Source: Onchidella celtica
Lineage: Eukaryota > Mollusca > Gastropoda > Systellommatophora > Onchidiidae
Assembly (NCBI GenBank): GCA_963931925.1
Contig: OZ007567.1
Location: 94,003,778-94,067,777 of the forward strand
Reading direction: 5' to 3'
DNA length: 64,000 nucleotides
Below are positions 1-11,844 of this stretch, piece by piece. The notes under the pieces were generated by a model that did no database searches, was not told where the DNA came from, and saw nothing but the letters and a program-made list of their open reading frames with translations. The stretch's first letter is position 1. The number at the start of each line of letters is the position of its first letter. Position numbers and translations under genes: made by a program.

Positions 1-860
1 GCGATAACTATCGGAATTCATGGCATTGTCTGAGAAATTCCCGCCACAGAACAGGCTGGGAAGGTTACAAAGTCAGTCCAATTCAAGAGCAGAAGGGGAT
101 CTTGCTTAATCAAGCTCAACCAATCCTCTTGACGGTTCTGTAGGTGAAGTATACGGGAACTGGGCTGTCTGTGTCTGTAGAGTCAGGTCAAAACTAGAGA
201 TGGCGTGTTCGTGGACAAGCTGACCCCCCCCCCCCCCTAACCTACAGAAACTTGACTTGTTTTTTTTTTAAAAAAAACACAAATTTCAGCCAATATTCAG
301 GAGATACTGCATGGTAAGACCTTTTCGTGATAGATCTAAATGCTAATTCTGGCGAAAATACAAGAATTCAGGTGCAAATAAATCTCACGATGTCCCTGGC
401 GTAAAACATCTGTGTGGCTTTTCCTCTTTCTTACATGCACAACACATGCTGTTGGCACCTTGCCCTTACATTATTTGTTAAGTGGGCGAGTATTATTTTG
501 GAAGAGAGTCATGTTAAAATTTTCATTAACAACTGTTTCACTAAGAAAACAAAACTAAACAGATTGATGTAAAAGACCTCAGGTATATTCGTTGGGGGAG
601 AAATTACAGGTTATCATTATAGCAATCACAATGGCAGCGGAAAAGACAATGTAATTTTAACTTGGGCCAATTTATTGTAACAACGACCAGATTAACTAAC
701 ATCATCACCACAACAGCTGCAGTGACTGTCGCATTCACACTGTGAGTCAAAACCGGTTGGATGAAGGAGATTTAATAGCCGTGTTGTAACAGTACATGGC
801 ACTGAATACTGGCTACGAATGCTTGAATACAATCGTGTTCTGTGGGAACCATTACATCCA

Positions 861-943
861 TGATAATAATTTATAATAATAGTAATGAAGATCAGTTATA
901 TAGATAGTGCCCAATCCAAAAATTTACTCTAGGCGCTTTACAG
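861..943 (+). repeat. Dispersed repeat fragment of the ATAATAAT...GGCGCTTTACA type
   Basis: A run of ATAAT-like triplets is followed by TTATATAGATAGTGCCC and, 20 bases later, by CTCTAGGCGCTTTACA. From general knowledge, this arrangement (ATAAT run, TTATATAG, then GGCGCTTTACA) recurs in many invertebrate genomes as an interspersed repeat tail. The assignment is from memory of the pattern and no repeat library was searched. A related sequence appears in the opposite orientation near 44840-44900. Confidence 0.4.
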
Positions 944-974
944 AAAGTCTTGTTGTCTCCACCTGCAACTCACC

Positions 975-994
975 CTCTCTCTCTCTCTCTCTCT
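975..994 (+). repeat. (CT)n microsatellite
   Basis: A short uninterrupted CT dinucleotide tract directly before a C-rich stretch. It lies just downstream of the AGCGC-type dispersed repeat. Confidence 0.85.
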
Positions 995-1742
995 CCCCTC
1001 CCTCTTTCACTCACACTTTCTTGAAAATCTGTATTTCCTGAGAATTTCTTGTTCATATAAATTCATACATCCATTGGACGTTATATTCTGATGAAATATT
1101 TACTGCTAAATTGAATTTGTGTCTTGTTATCCATATCGAAATTACATATCTTCACGAAAACATTAAATCCTGCTAATTTTTTTTGTTTGATGATAGGTGT
1201 ATCTATCAAACAGGTAGTCAGCATGTTATGCCTAATTTCCATGAAAGCTGAGTTGGCATTTTTGAAAAGTAGGGTGTGCTGAAGGTGAATTCAGGCTAAC
1301 ATCTTCTGCTTCTGGTGATTTGTGGTACTGTACAGACAAGTTACGTCATGTACCGCAACAACAATGTGCACGTGAGTTCAAAGTAGGCCTACCCAGGTCT
1401 TGAGTTGTTGTACCTCATTTGAGCCAGTACTAGAAATTCACTGGTTCGTTACTGCACGGACACAGGTGCCCGGATTCTCAAAGGGGCGAATACGAGGGTC
1501 CAATGATAAAACTGAACATCACTGATTGACCTGGCCAGTGCTAAAACATACCTTAGTGGGTCTGAATCTATAACATTCATGATTTGGGAACCTCAATTGC
1601 TGAGTTGATCGGCCACTAAAACAGCATCAAGAGTTGAAGTAAAATAAATAAATAAACGAATGTGCCTGGCAGGAGTGCACATTGGTGAGGCGGTAAAACT
1701 ACAAACGTTTGTGAATAAGCTGGATACTAGATTACAAGAAAT

Positions 1743-1882
1743 CAAGAAAGAAAGAGAGAAAGAAAGAAAGAGAGAAGGGGAGAAAGAAAAAAAGAAAGGA
1801 AGAGAGAAAGAGAGAAAGAAAGAAAGAAAGAGAAAGAAAGAGAGAAAGAAAGAAAAAAAGAAAGTGAGAAAGAGAGAGAGAG

Positions 1883-1953
<71 letters not shown>

Positions 1954-1955
1954 AA
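1743..1955 (+). repeat. (GAAA)n / (GA)n purine microsatellite, about 210 bp
   Basis: A nearly pure purine tract made of AAAG tetranucleotides with GA interruptions. A single T near 1865 breaks it, and the last 70 bases are almost perfect AAAG. Open frames seen across it on both strands (Lys/Glu/Arg-rich forward, Phe/Leu/Ser-rich reverse) are artefacts of the repeat. Such mirror-symmetric purine tracts can form intramolecular triplexes. Confidence 0.95.
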
Positions 1956-4930
1956 AATGTAAACAATACAAATCATGAAGTTAAGAAACAGAATAATGTT
2001 ATGGCATCGCAGAACCCCGAAATTGTAAACAGGAAACTTGACTGACACAGTCAGCATCAGAAAATGTCAGACCGACAAAATAAATTTGGTTAATGAAATA
2101 TGATGAAAATGATGGAGAAGCAGGCTTTTGTTGTTTTTTTTTTCTTCACATGCCTACATCTACTTTCACCGATAGTAAACGCTAATCTCACACAGCGCTA
2201 AAATGACGCCATTATGCACCAGGTACGATGTCCGTCCTGTGGCCGTGAAAACTTAACTGCGCAGGCCACTTGTAATTTGAACATTACAAGTAAATGGGAA
2301 GTAATGCAGTAGTGGGTTCATCCTCTGCTCAAACAACAGCGCGGCCGTCGGTCTAGGCCTGACTTGTTTGCTGTGAAAATGCAGTAATATAATTGTGTGT
2401 GGCTTTAACAAGTTCAGTGTTTGACTTGTATGTTGATTCAGCTAGACCTATCGTGCTACCTACACCCCAGGCACAGCCTCTTGACCTTCCAAATCTCGGC
2501 ACACAGAACTGTAGAGCTGGTTTATTTGGGGGCAAATAATGGTCGAGGGCTCGGGGGGGGGGGGGGACGAGAGAATTTAGTTTATATATATATAATGTAG
2601 ATTTCAGGTCCTCCAAAAAACTTCAAGCCAGAAGAGGCGACGTCATCTCATGTCAACATTGTTCACATTCCAGGAAACATCTTTTTCGTATAATAAAAGT
2701 TGCACGGAATTCTTGGGGACCGAACAGCTTTCTTCACAAGTTGATGGTTATAAAGCATTTACATGGGGTTCTGAAAGGTTAATAAATCGTCTCTCACCTT
2801 TATACAGGTATGAAGCCATTCAGATATGCTGAAGTGCCTTCAACAAGGCTCTGTCACTAGAGACCAGGTCCATAAATCATAAAGGCAATAGGTTCAAACT
2901 GCCAGGAGCAATGGACCGAGAGCCATCCGACATCAAAGGTCTCATAAAAGTTAAGTACTGTGCTGGAGGAGCTACCATGATCAATGTCAATAAAAGCCCA
3001 GAACAGGTTCATGAGCTCTGCTAGATTTACGATATTATACACCATGCCTTGATGAAACAGCACAAGCAATCAGCACTGGTTTCACCAGGAGAAACATCCT
3101 ACTCATTTACGGATTATAACTTTGTACTCAGAGGCTGAGGACCAGTACTTTGTCATTGAACCAGCGGTTTCATAAATCTGCCGTAGTGTGGGAAAAGCCC
3201 GTATACACCAAACACGAAATTTGACAAGAAATGCGAAAACATTTGTACGCCCCGCTGTGATTTTTGTTCAGCTTCCATTTTGTCATGACCAAAAGAAACT
3301 AAACTGAGTGAAGCCAACAAGGGAATCGACCTAAAATGGCGTGTATGGCCTTTTGCCGGTGACAAGGCAGAAATTAATGTTTTGAGTTCAAGAGCCAGGG
3401 CTTGGGGTCACAGGTTACCACAGTTAGTAGACCAATGTCCATGAACTTGCTGAGGGACAAAATTGATGCTTAATGAACCTGTCATTTCACCACGCCACAA
3501 TGAGAACTTCAGGCTATGTTCCAATGTTCTGGCACCAAAGGTCAATCAATTATTACCCATCTGTAACACCAGCGTGTCAATGCCATCTCCAACTGATATT
3601 CTGACATTCCGTTTAGTAATTTGGAATAAATCGTGATCGAGTAAAAGAAACATTTCATGCAGCGACAGTTATGGTTGATTTATAGCTTAGCTTCAAAATT
3701 TTTCCCATAAGTTCTCTCGACTCCCTACAATCTGCATACTTTTTTCGAAAATAATGTATAGGAGATTCGTGCCACAAACAGACATACCTGACAACAATAA
3801 CAAGAACTTTTTCATTCTCAGGATCCAAAATAATAGCGAGAAGTTCCTGCCTAAAAGCTTGTATACTGCGCCCTTTATGTTCGTATCTGTTACCACTTCT
3901 AGTGCATGATAACGCATGATCGGAGCAAACATGAGTTAGTCCCAACGTTCGCAGACAAACATGCGAGTCACAACATGAGGCGTCTTGACTGTATGGACCT
4001 GACGCAAACGTACAGACACATGTCATAACATGACATACTGAAAGATAGCAGGATGAAAGACAGTGTGTGATTGATGTGCAAGTTGTTAAGAGCTCCTCAG
4101 CAGATATAACTCATTACATTCCGCAGATTTCCTGTACAGAAAACTATAACAAGCACGCGGTGGGCGGTAATTCAGAAAGGACGGAGCTAGCCAACGCTGG
4201 CTGGTGCGGGATGTTGAAGAAACCCTGACCCTCAGTGAACTCTGGAATGCTTGATGACGTAACAGGATGGGTTTTCTGTGCGATTACATAAATGACCTTT
4301 AGCTGGGGTAGCTCGTGGCTGCCAAGTCACCTAAGCGTTAAAAACTTCCAAATTGGTCTGTGGAACGTAATCTTTGAAGAATAAATTTTTTTAAAATAAC
4401 GGATGGAGGCCAACTGGACATGAAAACTGCAGGCTGAATCGTATTGGATTAGATCCACAATATCGCTACCGCATATAAGAAAAATCCTATCTTATTTCCA
4501 CAGACCCAGACAAAGTTCTGAACTTCAAACTGTGAGATAAACGAAGAAGCATAATCTTACTATGACTTTTAAGCTGTATTTTAATTTCGTTCATCTAAAG
4601 GGCCGTAATACTGAACGTCTGGCCGAGTTTTTTTGTGTGTGATGTTTATCGGTGTGCTCAAACTACATATATTTAGGATGAACCAGCCCATACCCACTGC
4701 ACAGAGTAAGAACTTATCTATAATTCGAGTCAAATGGCAACATATAATGATATCGTGACCTGCTGGTAAACAAAGTTAATGCCACCAAGAAACGAGAGGA
4801 AGAAAGAGCTTGCAAAGATAAGCCAATTGAACAATCCGTGGACTTATAAGATTACATGTCAGATTCTGGCAAGACACATGTCAAACACGGGCAAAAGCTG
4901 CTCTATGAGTGAGAGAGTTTCAGGACTTAC

Positions 4931-5989
4931 CTGGGCCAGTACTCCACTGATGGGGGCAAGCTTAGGCGGTGTGACATCCAGGTCTTCAGACAAACTCTGG
5001 GATTTTCTCTCTATCCCGGCCTCCTGGGTAACGTCCAGTGAATCATTACTGTGGCAGACCCTGGAGCCCTGAGACCCGGCATTGATCAGGCTCATCTTGA
5101 GGGCAGGCGGGGACCAGGTCTTCCTGCGCGTGTGATGCTGATGGTGGTAACGTGGGGGCATGGGGTAGGGTGGCTCCTGGCCTGTGTGGATGTAGCCAGG
5201 GAGAGGCTGGTTGTAGTGCGGGTGGTCACTGGCCGGCGGGTGGTGGTGGTTGTGGACGTGTGGCTGTTGGTAATGGTGGTAGCTGTGAGTATTGCTCAGT
5301 GGTACCTGAGTGTGAAAACTGTTCAATGGAGGTACAGCAACACTGTTTCTGGCATGTGGATAAGCATCCTGGTTTAGATTGGAAGCTTTGGGCATGGCAT
5401 GTGGGTGTGGACCAAGATTAACAGTGTTGTTGTTTTTGTTCTTCCACATTGGGTAGGCGTGTCGAGCATATGGATAATGCGGACCATCACTGGTAGGACT
5501 GAAATAGGTCCTGTCTTTAGCCACAATTTCTGAAGGTCCATTCTGCTTGCGATGGCCATAGCCGTAGTGTGTATGGGCGTACAGAGCCTCTTCCAAATGT
5601 GGACTGATTGGCCCCCTGTCTCTGGACGTGCCAGACATAACACTGTTTGTGCGTGACGACATCACATGCTGGGCAGAGTCGATAAACACAGAATCTTCTC
5701 CCGATAAATGAGGGGTTCGATTCTCCTTCCCTGAGAGCTGAGATGAAGCGCTGATTGTGCGTGGCGTGTGAGACATGTAGTTCTGCTTGCTGCGGGGAGC
5801 AATGTGTGAGTAGTCACCGTACTCATCCGTATTGTCTTCCACCGGGTTGAAGATGTACTTCACCTCGTGCGAGTAAGTGGAATAGCTGGAAGCCGGGCTG
5901 TACACGCTCTCTCGACTCTCTGCTTCAGCCAGATCAAGGTCATGGCAACTCTCGATGCTGGTTGACATCCTTGAAATCTGGCCTGTTAC
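4931..5989 (-). CDS. Internal coding exon, 353 codons, unrecognised Ser/Pro/His/Tyr-rich protein
   Basis: Read on the minus strand, this stretch is bounded by a good acceptor (pyrimidine-rich tract ending TCCCCCCAG, AG at 5991-5990) and an excellent donor (CCCAG|GTAAGT, GT at 4930-4929). It is exactly 1,059 nt and starts and ends in phase 0, so it is an internal exon rather than a whole gene. It begins VTGQISRMSTSIES and ends LAPISGVLAQ. Residues 1-135 are Ser/Thr-rich and include an acidic, tyrosine-containing patch near 44-64 (YIFNP, DEYGDYSHI). Residues 171-290 are His/Pro/Tyr-rich, with 21 His in 120 positions including an HHH run. RRKTWSPP at 288-295 fits a 14-3-3 mode II type motif. No globular domain, signal peptide or membrane segment is visible, so it is probably disordered. 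The family was not recognised; a long tail or linker of a signalling, scaffold or receptor protein is possible. Real coding exon: confident. Function: unknown. Confidence 0.85.
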
Positions 5990-8900
5990 CTGGGGGGACC
6001 ACACAAAACAACTGCATTAAAATAGTTGGCAAGAAAACAATGCTGGTCTAAACACACATAATTTAATGGGTAGGGTTTTCTTTTCTTTCTGTGTGTCTGT
6101 TTTCAAGCGGTCGTAAATAGAAATAGCTATCGGTACTTCTGTCAGTGCTCCAGAAAGACAGTTAGATCCTCAACATAACACTCCAACAAACAGACAATAC
6201 TTTGCTACTGGGTTTCTTGGGTCAAGAGACTCCGAGCCAAGTCCTAAAGTTTATGTTTGACACCAAAGAACTAGAATAATCAAAAAATTAACTTCAAGGC
6301 GAGCATGAAACAATTGTTTTCTTTTATCCTCAATTTACGCGTTTTCCATGATCTCCTCAAGAGTTTTGATTTTCCAGCTCTCCAGCTTCAACCTTAAGAC
6401 TTTAGATAACCGTACATTATTTCCCGCAATTCATCTCTGGACTACTCTGAAACACACACAAAAAAAGGCAGCTCATAAAAGCAATTAGCATGAAATAAAT
6501 GGCGTAGCTGCGCCTGGCGTCAACAGCTGCACCCGAGAGAGCACACAAATACGACTCTCAGCTTTGAAAATTACATTGCGCTCGCGAAAAACAAACAAAA
6601 AAACGAGAGCCAGCAAAGCGCTCACGAGGACAAAGGACCGACTAAACGTGTTGTGGAGCAGAAAATTCCCAGCGCGACCCTAGACAGACTGCAGCCTGCA
6701 TCCTGATATGAAATTTGACGCACGATGCATCAACACTAGGCGCTAAATGCATTATACGCTGCAAACTGTTACTGCAACCTGCGTGCATCACTACACAGAT
6801 TTAAATCTGGGCTGATATTGCGAAAAAAAGAACTCACATTTATCTCTTTAACTGGGCTAAGGTCACATTTCACTCAGGAGCATTCTATCTATTTCAGCCT
6901 TCAGAACACGGCAGTGACAGTGGCTCCGTGTGCTCAGAATTTGGAATAGCAAGACAAGAAATACGATGGGCTTAATAATTAAACTAATGGCACAAATCCC
7001 GAAACTGAACATAGAAACTCACTGCAAACTGTGACAACGTTGCGACTACACCATCAATTCCTCACTGATACATTTATAGCCTCTTCCACTAGCACCCTTG
7101 CCAAATTTTAGTCCCACGAGCTATAACAAAAATTTCCTTTGGTATTGGCTCTAAGAGAATTTTCTCCGAAAAACCACATGTTTTAAAAGGCAACATCAAA
7201 GAAAACAAAGAAACAAAGTAACAAACACAATGCTAGAATAACAGGGTGAAAAAGGCGTTTCAAAAACAAAACTATAAATTTGGGTTCCCAGCAGAAGAAG
7301 ACACTATTGCTATGTTACACAGATTCCGTGCCCAAACCTTACACGTAAGATCAGGCATGCCGAAATAGAAAACAAGTGAAAAATGAAATGTCAAAACAGG
7401 AAATGAAAATGCCAGTTTAACCTCATTACAGTATATTCAAGCCATTTGTCAGGCTTACTTAACCTTCTCCTGCTCCGAAGAAATACAAAGCGTTAGGCAA
7501 ACACTTTTTCCCAAGATTTAAAATAAAACACTCAGCATACTGTAGACCCCCGGTATTTCTACCCTCCCTCCAACAAAAAGAAAATGCAGCAAAGATGAGA
7601 ATGAGATTAGAATTAGCATCGCTGAGAAAGTGTGGGAATTCCTGCGCTCAGCCCCAGTCAGCCGCCAAATAATATAAGTTTGGCCGGTCTCCAACCCAAA
7701 GTGCACTGGCAAGAGAGGTAACTGGCAAACTAGGGCAAAAAACCCTATGCTAACGCAGTAATGGGCCCTGAGTATGGTAAGATAATAATTAAATCGGGTC
7801 AGCAGACAAGAGCGCAAAACCAGGCGGATTCTGAATTCTTCTACAGAAGATCTAAAGTAAAAACTTTGCAAAGTTTTGATCTTCTAGATTCGGGATTAAC
7901 AGATTTATTCTCCAAGTTACCGACAGCCTCCTAAACAGCCTCCAAAGTTTTCGAAACAGGTATTTAATACCCCTCTCTCCCAAATAGCACCATGCATCAT
8001 GTAACAGGGCCAATCAGCTATCTTAATAATGCTACCATCCACCATCCATTCTTTAGCCGGGGAAAACGTCATGTAAGCAAAATTTAAAATGAAGAGACCA
8101 ACGTGTCTGTAACTAAAAAAAAAACGGCGCACGCCACTGTCAAATTGTTATTGCTACTCTGTATTGTCATTATTATTACTCTTATCATTTGCGCATTTTT
8201 CTTGCTACTCTCAAGCTAATAGCCCTTCAAACATCGAATGTACTTTTCGCCGACGATGCACGAAAAGAATAATACTAAATATGTTTCCAGTCCAATCAAA
8301 GTGCAGTGTTACCTGTCTACTCCCGCCAGATCGAAAACGAACCCCGCGTTCTCTGCACACACAAATTAACAAATAATTGATTCCTTAGTCCAAAGTTCCT
8401 TTCTTCATCCGCTGCCATAAGTTACATCATTCCCAGGACGAAATGCCCTTATCTCTTAGCGCGGTTTGGCAGGTTACTGGCGCCCTTATACCCACGTTGT
8501 TTCGGTATAATATTTCTAATTCAGTTACGTTTATTTCTTAACTATCTTTGCAGCCATTATGAACCATTATCGATATCTCAAGTTCTCAATGACATCCTGA
8601 TCCCTCTCTCTACCCCCCCCCCTAAAAAAATATTTCATACTCCCTTTTCCCCGACCATATTTACAATATTATAATGTTAATACATAAATATTTTTTTTTT
8701 CAACGACCAAATACGAGTACTATTTTAATCTGTCATTCTTTTTCCTCTTCTCTCTTCGCCTATCACCCTTCTCTTTTTCTAAGAAAAAAAAAGGCAACGA
8801 CCTCCCCCTCCCACGAAGAAAAAAAGCTTTGAGTGACCAAATTTCCTGTCCGTCCATTCTACACCACTGAAAACGATCTCCCTTATGTTGATTAAAATGA

Positions 8901-9221
8901 AACCCAACTGCGACAGTGAGCAGAGAATTAGACCCGCACGGCATCCACAGAGATCAGACCAACCCGCTCATACTGACACACTGAGATAAATATTGCAGCG
9001 CGTACCCGCCATGTTTACCGGGCCACCCTGAGCTATGAATCTGAGATCTCCCTCATATTTTTCTTTTCTCATCTCCATCTTCGTTTCTCGCTTTACAAAA
9101 TCATCACTGCCGCTGTAAGATAAAAACACAGACCACCAACAAGTGGTAGAGGTTCGGGGCGTCTAGAAATCTAAAGTTTCCGCACTGTTCTATCACTAAC
9201 ACAATGTGAAACTGTTATTCC
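5990..9221 (-). other. Inferred intron upstream of the 353-codon exon, unique-looking sequence
   Basis: Immediately upstream, in minus-strand terms, of the acceptor at 5990. It contains a locally CpG-rich patch (about 6490-6790, roughly 20 CpG in 300 bases) but no supported coding exon. An acceptor-like sequence at about 6450 (GTGTGTTTCAG on the minus strand) has no partner donor that I could find. The rest is AT-rich spacer with short homopolymers. Confidence 0.45.
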
Positions 9222-9593
9222 CAGGGTTCATACAAAGTCTTGAAAACTAGTTTTAAGGACTTCCTAAGGACTCACAGTAAACAAATTAAGGACCTGTGTG
9301 CCTGTGACCAAGAAATATTACGACTATACAAGTGGTGTGGAGCACTCACTGATACGGTATGTTTCTGTATCCAGAGTTCAGAAATAGTAAATTCACTCTG
9401 AAAAGTTCAGTTATTTCAAAGTACCAATTACCCGGTGTGCAACAGGAAGATTTGACTCTGAAACGTTTCAACTGAAACATAAATTTTAAGGACTTTTTAC
9501 GGACTTTGGCATCATTTTCAGAATTTAAGGACTTTTTGAGTACTTATTTTTTCTTTTATGAAAAGGACTTTTATAGGACCTGTGTGAACCCTG
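9222..9593. mobile_element. hAT-like non-autonomous element (MITE), 372 bp
   Basis: The sequence opens with CAGGGTTCATACA and closes with TGTGTGAACCCTG, giving terminal inverted repeats that match at 18 of the first 25 positions. CAGGG termini are typical of hAT transposons. The interior is built from repeated AAGGAC / GTCCTT words in both halves and has no open frame. Flanking bases (GTTATTCC left, AAATTCCT right) share only ATTCC in shifted register, so the expected 8-bp target duplication is not clear. Family placement rests on the termini alone. Confidence 0.5.
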
Positions 9594-11844
9594 AAATTCC
9601 TCTCATAACTATCATGGTTATGCTCAGCTGAATTCAGTATACTAATAGTGCCGGTGGTTGGTGGCCGCTTCTGGTAGGATCTCCTTCTGTCCTAGCATTC
9701 TGTTATATTCTATCTTTAGTCTCCCTTCTTCCTAGCACACTGTGACCGTTCACCGTGTCGGCATTCTTTCTCCATACTCAAAACGCCCATTACACGACTT
9801 CCTCAAAACGTACGGGTCGTACAATTTCTTTCTAAACTGTAATACTTCCAAAATTAAAAAAAAAGGGGGTTGGGGGAAGGGGAAAGAGGGGAAAACACAG
9901 GATCCTCTTCTTGCTGGGAAAGAGGCAAGTGTTTGTTTACTGATATAGACTGCCAGAACCACCCATGCGACTGTGACCACGCCCGTCCTCGGCTCCAGCC
10001 TTGACATTAACTGGCAAGTTTCACATTTATCACATTTGCCCAGATTCTGTACCAGCATCTGAGCAATGTGATACACGCCTTCGATAAGGATGTTCTTCGG
10101 ATTTATTTTTTCTTTTTTTTTAATGCCAGCACTCGTGCTCAGATTTTTTGTAACTTTTGGCCAACATTTTGTCGAAATCCGAACGGCTGATTCTGCAGGC
10201 TACGATTGACTGTCGGAATAGCCGTTGAATGAGCCATTCCATTCCTGTACTTAAAAAAAAAATCGAACAGATCCTAGAAACGATAAATGGTTATATTATT
10301 ATTTATTATTAGCCAAGATGATTGGAACTTGGTTAGCCAATCAGAATAAAATTTACACTTTCATGAGGCACCCAAAATAAAAAGTAAACATCTAGCTGGC
10401 AGTCTTCATAATATATCACTGTCTTCATTAATACTACGCTTACACAAACCCGATGGAAATATCTGTTTTTGTTAAACAGTTATTAAAGAAGTATATTGGA
10501 AGTCAACGAAAACAGTTATAACTTATGCATAGGATTTTTCAGGTACTTCCAAGCACTCTGAACTGAAATTACTGCGGGCAGAGCTTCCCCTCCCCTTTTC
10601 ACCTGAATGGGGGACCATACAAAGTGCGCAATCGGTGCATGTTTGACATCTGTGGTTGAACAGACGGGAAATGCACTGTATAAAATGTTACTCCGTGATG
10701 TTTTCGGTTCACCGTGACCTCTCAGTTGACGCTCTTAACGTAAAGTTGTACCAAGAAACTTTCCCCCAAAAGCTTAAAGTTCTAAACCGATCACTTGTTG
10801 CATAATAATGAAATGCCAATAACCCTTTTACTCCCAAAAGTCCGAAGTGCCATGAAACACGTACGGCTAAGAAATACTACTTTTTAAACAAGAACAATAC
10901 CTGGCAGTACCACTTACTAACGGTATTTGTGTCCAAATGATTTTCTACGCGTGTATGAAAGAACAATGTGGTATTGAATCCGCAGAGTAACAGTGTATTT
11001 CAGGCATATTACAAAATTTGCTTGCATTCCGCACCTGTGGCCTACTCGGCTAAATACCCCTCGTGAAAAATGACACTGGAGCTGTGGCTTATACTAACTT
11101 ACAGATGTATCGCCCAAAAATTAGAGAGAAACATCTCTACTGCTGTCCGCTAACCTCATGGACTACGTAACCGCAATATGCACCAACTTATTACTGCATA
11201 AACTAAAGAAAACACGTTTCAGCAAAGGGTTACGATTTCTGATAAAACAACCGTAAGATACAGAAACAAGAGTCAGCTGGCTAATCAAAAACCAACAGTT
11301 TGGCAAGATCCAAGAAGTGCCAGCAGCTGATTGTTATGACAAACTGATGGTTGGCTCCCTGCTCGCTACGGTAACCCTGCGGGTCGTTCCACGGAAACTC
11401 AGCACCACAATCGACCACCAAGAACAACAGAGCCAACCCCGAGTTCCCTTTTGGCTCACCTGTTTACGTACGTGACTCCGGATCAGGAAATGGCGAAGGA
11501 GAACAAGTCGGATGAAAATACAGGGCTGAACTTTAGGCTGTATTGAATTGTGCGCGTTGGGGCGGACATGGTTAACTCATTCCCGAAATCTTGAAAAATA
11601 CTGGTGTTAGAAAGCTTGAAATATAGTTTAAGACAGGACAGCTCGAAAATAAAACAAAAACAAACAAACAAACAAACAAAAATACAGATTAAGGACCGAC
11701 TTATAAATAGGAGAAAACATTTCTGATCATTTCAAACGTTTAAAGTTTTGATTAATCAATAAATTCTGTTCAGTTTAAACCTTAGAGCTAAAGTCGCCAG
11801 ATATTTCGAGCTCTTTGTCCCCTCCATTCTTCTTCTTCTCCTTT
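9594..11844 (-). other. Non-coding stretch between hAT-like element and minisatellite
   Basis: AT-rich unique-looking DNA, presumably intron of the minus-strand gene. It contains a G-quadruplex-type motif at 9865-9891 and an (AAAC)n tract near 11655-11682. No supported exon or RNA gene was seen. Confidence 0.4.
9865..9891 (+). other. Canonical G-quadruplex motif
   Basis: Four G runs of lengths 5, 5, 4 and 4 are separated by loops of 2, 2 and 5 bases (TT, AA, AAAGA). This fits the standard G3+N1-7 quadruplex pattern on the plus strand and follows an A8 run. Confidence 0.7.

Larger units (their letters stand above)
1..4930 (-). other. Inferred intron downstream of the 353-codon exon (partial)
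   Basis: This stretch follows the GTAAGT donor at 4930, so it is intron of the unrecognised minus-strand gene for at least its right-hand part. It holds a (CT)n tract, an AGCGC-type dispersed repeat, a long GAAA microsatellite, a run of 13 G near 2551-2565, and AT-rich spacer. A 123-codon minus-strand frame at 3655-4026 was considered as the next exon and not accepted, because its possible acceptors lack a pyrimidine tract. I see no supported coding exon here. Confidence 0.6.

Noticed and set aside
1593-2057. Frames of 74-154 codons on both strands over the GAAA tract
   Set aside because: Phe/Leu/Ser and Lys/Glu/Arg low-complexity products of a purine microsatellite.
3655-4026. 123-codon minus-strand frame including DPENEKVLVIVV and a CAG|GTATGT donor-like site
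   Set aside because: Possible acceptors (GCACTAG, GTAACAG) lack a pyrimidine tract, a second frame is equally open, and no domain is recognisable. It could be an exon but support is too thin.
4779-5643. Other frames overlapping the 353-codon exon (plus strand 5051-5421, minus strand 5374-5643)
   Set aside because: Shadows of the real exon, with Gly/Val-rich or otherwise unnatural composition.
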